This document shows, piece by piece, positions 21,601 through 32,157 of a stretch of DNA of 64,000 nucleotides (the stretch's first letter is position 1; every line of letters starts with the position of its first letter). Source of the stretch: Terfezia claveryi (Eukaryota > Ascomycota > Pezizomycetes > Pezizales > Pezizaceae). The notes under the pieces were generated by a model, which was not told the DNA's origin, did not search any database, and saw only the letters and a list, made by a program, of their open reading frames with translations. The stretch is from assembly GCA_015179025.1 (NCBI GenBank), contig WHUX01000021.1, positions 372,001 through 436,000 of the forward strand. Reading direction: 5' to 3'. The translations under genes were made by a program, and so were the position numbers.

Positions 21601-24273
21601 TCTCATACTAATTAGTAGATTTTCTGGTATTGGTCAAGTTCAAGGCTCTGATATTTTATATATCAAGACACCTCATCTTTATTATAATCTCCGATTTCTA
21701 AAAAGAATCTATGATGGGACCATGAGCTGCGCTCTATAATCACATTGCTAGAAAATATCTTAAACCTACTTTCAATAAGTCAGCCGAGATAATACTTTCC
21801 ATGTGGTGGTACCCGGCCTTCACTTCTCCTGTAACATAGAAATAGCGACAAGGTTGTGGCTAGAAACCAGTAGAATTCCAAATGAAAGAATATGTAACTA
21901 TTGATGGCCGACAGTCCAGGCTAATAAGCACTAAGGCGCAGAGAGTATCGATTATTGCTAGTCGACGGTTCCTTCGACAGTTAGAAGTATAACCAGTAAG
22001 TCTCTAGGCCCCGTAGGGAATCATCGCTCCTCCTCCTCCACGCTCTCCGGCAACATCTTCATTTCAGTTAGTAGCTTGTGCAGCTGTGTCTTTATCGAAC
22101 CCACAGCACAGCTTCCTGCAAGTCCTCACGAGGTGCCGAAAGTTGCTCTGGAATGCGGGCCCCATGTGACCCGCGCACAACCCAAGCCCCCCAGAATCCG
22201 GTTCAGGAAGCAAAAGCCCACCCACATCCAGCCGCCCTCCGCTCAATTGCTACAGCAAGCAACATGCCTCTGAAAGGGTCAAAATGTCCCAAGCCTGCAA
22301 CAACACTGTTCGAAGAATCCTGCACTTGAGGAGGTAGTATCATCCCCATTGACCGATACTCCTGTAATCGTGTCTGTAGATCGTGTAATAGATAATGCGG
22401 AGCCGGAAACGATTCACTGTTCTTGCATCTTCTCCATTACCCAAATCCAATATAAATTGAAGACGACCAACACAGATCTTCAATCAGTTGATACCATTCT
22501 TAGCCCTAAATTCTCGAAACCTCAAAAAAACAACCAGTCCCAGAATTTTGATTTGCTCACAAGCCATCAAGTCATCAACTCTGCCCCACCTCTATTTAAT
22601 GCAACTTCGCTAGGGTTGGTCGACTCGATGTCCATTTTTAGAATATAGCTATATGATTGGTTTTCCCCGGTTATATCTGATGGTCATATGTCGCAGAGAG
22701 AATGGCGGGAGCATTGCATTACGTTAAACGTATTTACTATCATGATTGACAAAGTATGCCTACCAAGTGTGGAAGGCCCCAATTCAATTCTTTTGACGTA
22801 GACGAGCTTGAAACTGTGTATCCCAGTTCATTCAAGCGTTGATCTGTTGGAACTGCTTTCGGAGAGTCGTGACAATCCTTTAACTCTTGCGCTGCCTTCC
22901 GGGCTGTGTGCATATCTGCTCCCTTGCATCAAAAAAAGCATCTGACGGGGGTCATGTTCGACTGAGGGAGGACACAGTGGATTGCATCTTCAGAACTTGC
23001 GCCAAAATTTATCTATCGCGGGTATTAAAGCTTCCTGCGTTGCACTACCACTTTGCCCGGATGTTCCGTAAAATCCATCTAACGACTTTTGGGCCCTAGC
23101 TCGCTGCCATTTCGGCAACATGAGACACGAGACCCTGAACAGGCAGATCGAATTTAAGTGCAACAGAAAAAAAAAAAAATATATGGATGGGACAGAGACT
23201 GTAGCGATAGGACGACAATCGACCGGTGAGGTTAATTGAGGAGAATGTGGTACTACTGCAAACACTGTCAGCCCATATACGACCATAGTCAGAAACATAT
23301 TAGCATGTTTCCAGCTTGCATCTCCGTTGTGATCTTGTCCTCCTTCTTATGGGAAACAATAATGAGCGAGCATTTCTTGTTGAGTGGTAGTCATCGCCTT
23401 CTTTGCCCATTCTGCGAGTGCCTCTAGCAAGAGAAAGCCGGGGAGGTGGTCGTTGTATAGATCTTATGGGTTTGCGATTCTTATTGTTACGCCTAGTCTC
23501 GTGCCATTATACCAGCCAAAACAGTTGCTCCAAGAGTATCGGACGTCTGGTTGTCACAAGAGAGGCTGCAGTCTCGTGTCAAGCCCTCTGAGCGTAGCGA
23601 AGGACTCGGGATGTTCCTTATCAGTCAACTGACAGTTCCTAGGTCCTCCAATGGGCCTAAAATTCGTGATCACTAAAATTTGGCTGGGAAGTCGATCTGC
23701 CATCGATGACCCCCATAGCTGCCGTCGACGACCCCCATTACTGACGTCAATGACCCCCCATTGCTGCCGCAACGACCCCTGTTACTGCCGCCGATGACCT
23801 CCTGTTGCCGTCTACGACCCCCCATCACTGAAGTATACTTCTAATGCACATTGGATCTATTAGATTGACTTTTAGATGTCTATAGTAAGCTACCCTAATT
23901 AACGATACTGTTATCAGATTCTTGCGGTTTTTTTCTGGCCAACCAGACTACAGTTAAACCGCAACGCGTGCCAAGCGTCACGAGCGAGGGTCTGGCTAGG
24001 CACATGCAACTACAGTAGCTTTTGCCGAGGCGTGCCTAAAGGACTATGCCTGAAGGAGAACAGGGACTATCTGGGAGGAGGAATCAGATAAAGGAGAGCA
24101 GCATCACGTGCACTTTCGACCTAGAACATGGGATTCTTCAACCCATTACCCTGAACCTTAACATAACCTAGCCCGTCTCCACATGACCACCATTCTCCAT
24201 CAAAGTATAATTAATGTCAACTACCTGGAAGCTACACATGGGCTTGTCTCGTATGCGGTTCTAGGATCAAAGA
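18609..24273. other. Gene-poor region
   Basis: No gene supported over about 5.6 kb. Small ATG frames such as 21244-21026 (minus, 72 aa with one hydrophobic N-terminal segment) are isolated and unsupported. A minisatellite lies at 23705-23835. Copies of TAGTCTCGTGCC occur near 20426 and 23493, and CCAACCAGACTA near 23938. Confidence 0.5.
23705..23835. repeat. Degenerate minisatellite, unit about 22 bp
   Basis: Roughly six units of the type GACGACCCCCATTACTGCCG, each with a few substitutions, in direct tandem. No open frame uses it. Confidence 0.75.
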
Positions 24274-24306
24274 TAGTCTGATTGGCACGTTGTGCCAACC
24301 AGACTA
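24274..24306. repeat. Back-to-back palindromic transposon ends
   Basis: TA-GTCTGATTGGCAC-GT-TGTGCCAACCAGAC-TA: two terminal repeats joined head to head with 2 bp between, forming the left end of the Tc1-like element. Confidence 0.7.
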
Positions 24307-25994
24307 GATCAAAGACTATGTATACAGTTGCAAGCATCGGTAGATAGGCTGAGGGATGGAAGCTTTGTGGACTGCTTACTACAGCGAGCCCTCCAGGAGT
24401 CTCCAGACACTTGTATGGCAATCGACTATATCACGAAAGCCGCATTGACTTCTAAAATCACAACGCAACCAATAATTTTCCCAACTGGTATAAGTAAGGA
24501 ATCAAATGAGAGTTGATACAAGAGAATCCATTCCACTTTCTAATGCTTGGTATACCAGCCCCTAGCATCAATGACAGCCTGAACTTGGTTGGGCTTCCAC
24601 CTGGCAAGCTTCCTATTGCCACCAGTGTAGTGATAGCCTCTTCTATAGCCTCCTTCATAGTCTCCTTCCTACCTCCCATATCCTCTAACTCAAGTTATCA
24701 TTTGTAGAGTTTGCATCTGAGTACAGCCCAAGGCCGGCCACTCTATTACCTGAATACCTGAATACCCTGTTTCTTGAAGCATTTCCTCATAATATGTACC
24801 CCATGAATCGGTGCATTGTCTTGCATGAATAAGAAGTCCTTTCTCTCACCCAATATCCAAGGAATCTGGCAATCTCTCCTCAAGACCTTAATATATGATC
24901 TTGCATTGACTCCCCCACAAGCAGCCTCAGGGCCGCCGTGTAATGGGATCAAACCACCTTTTATTTCTCCAATTAAGTATCCCCACATCATTTGAGATAC
25001 CTTAATATCATTTTTATCTCCTCCAGTACAATGTTTCTCAAATTTCTCATCTAGGCATTGAAAAAACCCGGGTCTCTTGCCTGCCACCCCCCGATCTCAT
25101 TACTCCAAATGACTTTCTTCTCCCACATAGAGGACTCCAGTGTCGACCCCAAGCAAGGCGAGCCGTTGCAATTTCCTTTGTAATTCTTTGTAAGCTTAAT
25201 TCGTCTAGCAGCTCTCCACTTTCGGATCCGCTAATCTCAGAGCAAACTCCGCCGAATGGTTCAGGGGGATACATGAGGGGCAATGTCACAGAAAGGTTGG
25301 CGCCGTCCTTCTGGAGTTAAAGTCGCAGCTCTGACTGTCCATTTATCTTCTGTAGTAGTAAATGAACCCCGTGGCTTTGACTTCTGATGTGGTCCTCCCT
25401 TCCGATCGCCTGGATTGTGTCCTGGACAGTGGATTTGAATTTATTTGCAATGTCCGGTACTGACATCCCGGCTCTCTTGCCCCACAGATCCGTCACGTGG
25501 TGCCTAGAGATAATTTTCTGCGATCAGTTTTTTCATTTTTGAGGGCATGGCGTTAAGCTGAGGTTGCTTTCATCGGGGTGAAATTGCGTTGCATGTCAGT
25601 GTCCGGACACAAATGGACACCAACTGTAGTTTCATATTGAGCATCATCCGAGGGGGAAGCACAACTTATACTTCGAGCTTCCCTTCATCCCCAGGGTTTG
25701 GGTTGGAGGAATAGCAGCTCCCTGGTCTATAGTCGATTTCTTCATGTTCTCAGTATTGAAAAGGCAATGAGAGGAGAGAATGAATGATTAATGAAGACAG
25801 AGGTCTTTAGGCATAAATCCTAAGTACACTAACGGTGGAAGATATCAATGTCTACCCCTTGTAAATCAAAGGGAATCCTGCCTTCTTATGTACCCTTAAC
25901 GGCGACCAAAGATTGTGGGCAAACAATACTACAGGAAAATTGGCCAGTAATCAGTAATCTTGCTGGCACATGGAGGGGATTGTGCCAACCAGAC
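24276..25994 (-). mobile_element. Degenerate Tc1/mariner-type DNA transposon with terminal inverted repeats and TA target site
   Basis: Left end TA-GTCTGATTGGCAC (24274-24288) and right end TGTGCCAACCAGAC-TA (25981-25996) are inverted repeats flanked by TA, the expected Tc1/mariner target duplication. The span of about 1.7 kb and a central transposase remnant on the minus strand fit the family. Each end has an additional inner inverted copy: TGTGCCAACCAGAC at 24291-24304 next to the left end, and a degenerate ATCTTGCTGGCACA near 25945-25961 at the right. This gives hairpin-like termini. Confidence 0.7.
24540..25548 (-). pseudogene. Tc1/mariner transposase remnant (DDE_3 type)
   Basis: Reading on the minus strand, recognisable blocks appear in shifting frames: an N-terminal DNA-binding fragment (RAGMSVPDIANKFKSTVQD), then VIWSNE where active members normally have SDE, then SQMMWGYLIGEIKGG, then FMQDNAPIHGVHI with the second catalytic Asp, and the canonical C-terminus NQVQAVIDARGWYTKH followed by the stop at 24540-24542. 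Several frameshifts and stops separate the blocks and the first catalytic Asp is Asn. The copy cannot encode an active enzyme. Its size (about 336 codons) fits the family. Confidence 0.75.
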
Positions 25995-28745
25995 TAAGTA
26001 ATCAGGCGGATTGCGGTCTCGGATTCCACGAGCCAGTACAGGGAGCGTGCGGTCCACACTAACAGTGTAATGTTCCGGACGTTTCCGATACTAGTGTCCC
26101 GGTACTCTGAGGGTAATTGCAAACTGCTTAATGCAGGTTCTTCTTTAAAATAAGAGTCGAAAGAAGTTCTACAGAGCCGCCTATATTAGAAGATCTGGGG
26201 ATAAGTAGAAATCTGGAGGCCAAAGAATGTCGTCGACGCCTAGTAGATTAGCCTAATTAGCAAACAATCGCCGTCACGGCTTCCCTTCTCTCTTAGTAGG
26301 AATGGATCCACCACGGCCCCAATCCCCCCCTCTGACAATGGCTGCTCCAACTCTGCGAGTACAGTCTGTATTTCCATTGGTTAATGCTCTGACAAAAGCC
26401 CTATCAATTTAAACATCACAAGAAACATCCTGGTTACCAGTGGTATATAGCGGAAGACCTCCATGGCAGAAGTACAACTTCTCGTGCTCACATGCCAAAC
26501 CATGATCCCCTGCAACCCTAAACAAGTTGTGCATCAAGGCAACATGAGAGCGGTTGGCGCCACCAATGTAGTCTGCCTTGCAATACTACTTAAGATGCAC
26601 TAGCTATTATCCTTAGCTGCAACTTAATCTGGCAAGTGTTTGTATCTTACCCAAAGTAAGGTGAACTGCCCACAATGGTGTGTTTGTTTGTGTTATAAGG
26701 GATAGTGAAGATTCGAAATCTCCCTATCAAACAAGGATTGAGTAAGTATCATGTACACGGGGGATGTAATCTCGAGCTTGCCTACTTAAGTACAGATACA
26801 GAACGGTTCCGAGGCCAAGGCTTACTCTCATATTAGTGAAATGATATTGAAGATGCGTATACTTTAACCAGACTCTAAGGTAGAGTGTACCCAGTATACT
26901 TAATAATTTTCCGAGCACTATTGCGAGAATAACGAGGTGTTATCGTGCAACCCCAACCAGACTATCGCGCTGCCAGACTAAGTACGTGTTCTCGTGCCTA
27001 CCTACATTGTCTCGTACCCTACCTACAGTACCTAAAGTTTGCCCATTAATCAGCACTAGTATTTTTTATTTTTATTAGCAGCATGAGGCAATGCCAGGAG
27101 GCCGGAAGGTACGAGAACACCCGGAATTACCCTGAAAAAGGGGAAAAAAAAAAGAAAACCTGTTGGCACATGTGCATTGTAAAATGAACCAGTACCGTAA
27201 CCGGAGCTTGAACCCATTACTAACCCTCCTGGGCATGGTATCGCAGCAATGTTTTAGTCTCGATCAGACCCTCGTACAATATTTGGGACCTTTGCTACCG
27301 TATAGTCAACCCCGCCTTTAGAAGGTTTCCTTCAACACTGACCAATCAGAAAGGTTCGAAAATAGATACTAAAGTTCAGTTCATAAACGATAACACTTAC
27401 CCACTGAAGATACCTGCGCTTCACCAAAACCCCAACGGTGCCAACCAGACTACCAAAACCCGCAACTAGTTTTGTTCTAAATCGTAATGGTTATTAGGAT
27501 TATGACTAGCCAGGTTTCCTCAGTAAAATATCAGCCTTGCACTAGCCATGGCGTCTAGTATTGAAATCGGTATATAGGCCTTATACACCTTTCAAAAGTG
27601 TCATCCTTCCTCAGCATGGTGGCCTTTGAGATAGTATACTTCAGGTGGAACTTGTTTTCCTGCCGGTCATGGCCACGAGATCACATCTCAATGTCAGTAT
27701 TTAGAGTTCTTTAATTTTATATTCCCCTTGATCAACCAACTCCCTGTCCGCTCAGAGCGATACCTATGATAATTACCCCACTTGGCCCAGCCTTAAAAAT
27801 TCAGATGTTGTGGTCCTGGAGTAACTGTGTGGGGTATGGTGGCACTGGTCGTGCAGTACCGATTTGTGAATTGTATGCCTCACGGCGATGGCTCGATAGT
27901 TGAATTGATGACGGACGTGGTGTTGTTGCATGGATGATGTGCGAAGCAGGGATCATCTCATGGCCCCTTATGCTGGCCATCATCAGCACCCTCAACCCAG
28001 CTTAACGTCACCTCTTTTGCACTGCTGGTTGCAAAACAGAATATATCCGTAGTCCACACACTTCATTCACGACTTCAGGTCAGTCAACATTCCCCCATTC
28101 TCTTATTCCACCTCAGTCAACGTGAGTAACTACATATTCTTTTCCTAAATTGCTCAAGTGATGGGTATATGGGCATCAAGTGCGTGATGAGATTCGATGC
28201 ACATGCGCGCCGGGCATGCTTGTACCATGATGTAGACTGCTGCAGGGCGGGACCATATTGGAGGACCCCAGGGAACCCACGACCTCAGCCCTAGTTGTCA
28301 TATTTAAAGCCGATGCAGAAGCCCAATTTGTTTCTCTGTGGTTGGTAGGACGCTAACATGTAGATTTGTTTGCTCTTGGTCGATAGCGTGGAGGGTAAAG
28401 GCCCACGCAATCTACCGAACGTCGCTCCTTCGCGTGTATGTCCTATCGAACTTCCGATTCTGGAAGTGCACACAATTCAATTTCCCTAGGGTTCAAACTA
28501 CGACCGAGGGAATGGAGGTAGAGTACTTAAAACAAACACCGCTAGATCCTTCCATTTGGCGGTACCCTCTTCCTCTGTCCCTCCTCACCTCGCCTTCCAT
28601 CCTCTCCACGGTTATCTTTTCTTCTCCATCAGCTTCTTTTCCTTGCTCTTTAGTCTGATTTCCTACTTCATTCTGCATCTCTATAACGGCTACTGCTTAA
28701 GTCCCTCATCTCATACGTTTTTCCCGTTCAACTCTCACTCGTTGT
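25995..28745. other. Gene-poor region upstream of the orphan gene
   Basis: No gene seen. Copies of the CCAACCAGACTA motif at about 26952 and 27438, and an ATTACCCTGAA motif near 27124. The last few hundred bases before 28746 are CT-rich and probably hold the promoter/leader of the next gene. Confidence 0.5.
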
Positions 28746-31074
28746 ATGCGTGATAGCTATTCTCCACAGAGCCAGCAGCAGCCAGAATCCATGCCTCATA
28801 CTCGAAGAGCCCGTGAACTGGGACTTTCGAGGGTCGTCATTGGGCCCTGGGACAAGTCAAATGAGCGTTTTAAGCTCCGTCTCTGCTGGGGGTGAGTTCC
28901 TATGCCTTTTTAAGTTGAATGTTGCTCGCGAATGGCACGGGGGAGCATTCCTGTTCTTGTTTGCTATATCTAGCAAGAGACTACACTTTTCCCGTCGATC
29001 TAGCTATGGCATTAGAACTGCCCACTCACATTCGGGTGCGGTGGCTGATCATTGGCAACTATATAGGGAGCAATGTATTGCTCTGTGTCTTGGGGACAAC
29101 GGGATGACCGAAATACGAGTCTCTTTGATCTACATAGCCCTTGAGGATTGTGGTGACGGAAGAATCAACTTGAAAATGGTTCCCCGATTTCCCAGGAAGG
29201 TACTAATATGAATGCATACACTCGTTTTCTCATGGGTAGAGTTCTTGAGCTTGAACTGATGTGATGTTTCTCAGTTTTTCGGTCATACGGTCAATAACCA
29301 TAATTCACTCCGAGAGATACGTCAGGATCCATGTGGTGGGGTCCTAGATACACATTGGAAGGCCGTCTGTTATGTCCGCGGGGGGGACCCTGTGAAACTT
29401 GCAAAGGATTTCGTGATTCGGGTAATCATGTTCGGATTCTATGCAATAAATTCAACCGGCTAACCTATAAGACAGGTCGAGAAATTCAGACTTGAGATCG
29501 ATAGGCCTGAACCGAATCTCGAAGCATTGACCAGAGAACCAAGCGTTCCATCAACGCCCAATATCCCCCTGGGTCCACGAAATACCAATGGGCAACCTTG
29601 GAGAAAGCCTTTAATTCCTATGGCACCGGTTACTGGAAATAGCCCAATGGGAAATTTTGGATCAACTAACATCAAGCCTAATCCTGTGTTTCCTCGTGTT
29701 GTCCCTACAGCAAACGCCGCAAATACGTACAAGAACGACCGTGCCTGGGCTTTAAACAGTGTCGGGTTGAGAGAGCATGCTTCTGGACCCACTACCCCGC
29801 TGAGGTATCAAAGAGGTGAAGAAAGTGGTCTTGTTCCAAGAGCCAGGTTCTACGCACCTCCTCCAACGCCGGCAGAAAGTGAAGGGCAGGCTGAGCAACC
29901 ACAGAGAGCTCAGTTCAAGGTTAATGAAATTCTTCCTACGTTGGTAAGGAAGGCTAGTAAGGATAGGTTGCCTGCACGTCAGGAAAATACTTCCATGAAG
30001 AACGTCAGTCCGATATCTGAGGGGAGGCGGGAATCACCAAACCCTATGATGGCAGCATTGCTTCAAGGGTCAGTTCCGGAGCTGGAACCCTATCAAGGTA
30101 AAAACTTTCCATTCACATACATCAATATGACAAGTCTAATTTCTTGGTGAACAGAGAGGAGTTTCCCGACCAAAGGACGTGTGGAAGAGAATCAATCTTC
30201 TAGAATGAATAGCATTCAACAAGAGTTTCACCGTGGACCCATGTACGCCAGTCCAACTCGGGAGTATCGAGCAAACAGGGCCATTGTGTACAGTACTCCC
30301 AAGTCTACAATTTCCTCAATTATGAGTTTCACGCCATCACCCGTTACTTCTTCAATGGACACATCTATCGGAACTTCAGACCCATCTCCGCCACGCACAC
30401 CTTACTGGGATTATAAGGAAGGCATGGCAGCCTCTTGGGCAGCTAATAGGCCCACTCAACTGGGTCTGCAGACGAATATGATGGGTGTGGGTGATGTTAT
30501 CAGCAAGCCTAGTGTGATCGCAGCTAGCGACATGAACCAGCAATGTGTTGTTTTGAGGCACAAATATGAGCAGTCTCCTGGGGTTGCCGTTAGCGTTCGG
30601 CCAGCACCTGCAAAGTCGTCTCTGGCAGAAATCTCTGTCCTTGCCGCATACTACTGGACCATTCCATTAGAAGAATTAAAGCTCTATGGCTTTTTCCAAG
30701 GTGAAAAGGTTTCTCTAGACCACGAAAGAGACTGGAAGGGATATTTTAGCGTTTGCTTAAATGTTGGAGATAAGATCATCATTGATGTTTATCGTGAGAG
30801 GATGGGAGGCATCAACAGGTGCAATTCGGAGGTTGATTGTCGAACAATCTGGGGGCCACTGGCAAACTTGCACCTTGGCTCACCTAGGGCTACACTTCCT
30901 GCGCACTCTTTCAATACCAGCGGGGGTACGTTGGCTAGCAATATCAATCTCTCTACGGCTTCTGACCCTTTCGTTGCCAAAAACCCGGCTACTAATTTTG
31001 CTTCAAAGTCGCTGCTAGGCGTAATTGGAGGGACTTCCGACAAAGGAGGAGCCCCAATTCAACATCAATCATAG
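28746..31074 (+). CDS. Orphan five-exon gene, 686 aa, function unknown
   Basis: Spliced model: 28746-28891, 28974-29199, 29275-29421, 29476-30097, 30155-31074. All four introns (82, 75, 54, 57 nt) have GT donors (GTGAGT, GTACTA, GTAATC, GTAAAA), AG acceptors and compatible phases. The whole 2061-nt CDS is open from ATG to TAG. The N-terminal 170 aa are mixed and look folded (LGLSRVVIGPWDKSNERFKL, then REQCIALCLGDNGMTEIRV, GDGRINLKMVPRFPRK). The middle is long, P/S/N-rich and probably disordered. The C-terminal block around aa 530-620 looks folded (SVLAAYYWTIPLEELKLYGF, then RDWKGYFSVCLNVGDKIII). No signal peptide, TM segment or known motif is recognised. Consistent phases argue for a real, constrained gene. 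Confidence 0.75.
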
Positions 31075-31882
31075 ACCTCTGTTGGGATAGAAATTTGGTA
31101 TTATGGGTATTTTTCCGGTCTTTATGGCTGATCCATGTCATCGGGCCGTTGACTGAGAATGCTCTACAGGCTCGATGGTGACAATACGCATTGCATACCA
31201 TCTAGCTGTAGGTACTCAGAAGTCAGGCTTAGTCCGGGATAGCGTTCCATATATGTTCTTTGTTTTCATGTCTATTTTTTTTCTCCACGGCGCAGGTATA
31301 ACTTTTGCTCAACTACCTTTGATTTCATAAATATCCTTCCCTGAACTGAAGGTACCTTTTTCCTTACTTTTTCCCAAACTCTTCTAAGCCTAATCCTAGC
31401 TATTTCTATATGGCACGAAGAACACTGCATGCTTTATCATCATTAGCGGAAAAGGGGTTGGCATGTATGGCGATTGTGGGTAGTGTTCAGTGGGTTGATT
31501 TTCTTTTGTCTACCTTCTTGCACAAATTTTAGCCACATTTCTTCTGTGGGGTATATATTTTAGAAGCTCTATTGATAGAGTTTCTATCAACAATGCTCAT
31601 ACAATATCCTAGCGATTTCTTCTGTAGTTTGTAAAAATGACTCTTGGTGAAGTATGCTGCAATAATAGCCAGATGGCAGTGTACTATCTCGCGGGTTTCT
31701 CGCCGTGTCGTACCCCCAGGTTGGCAACTCTCAAAGAGATCCTCAAGTGCGTGCATACTTGTTATAGCTACCGAAGGGGTGCGAAATGATAATAATGTAC
31801 TCGTTCTCGTATGCAGGTAGACAGACAGTCCTCTCCTCCTTGTGCTCGCTCACTTTACATCCGCTTACCCTGAGCTTCCCCC

Positions 31883-31919
<37 letters not shown>

Positions 31920-32157
31920 AAAAAGAAAAGGAATATCCTATATGAATATAATAACTGTATATGATGGATGGTTATGGATGGTATTGGGGGATGAGGGTGT
32001 TCTATTTCTGGCTACTATATTACTACTACAGAAACTATAATAAAACTCATATGATTTCAGGTAAATTCCCAGGGCTTACCAAAATCTAACTAAAAAAAAA
32101 AAAAAAAAAAAACTTTAACGACTTTATTCGGTAACAATGTACATCCCAGGCAGCCAT
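31075..32157. other. Intergenic region between convergent orphan genes
   Basis: No gene. Poly-A tracts at about 31889-31917 and 32090-32112. Probably the two 3' UTRs. Confidence 0.55.
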
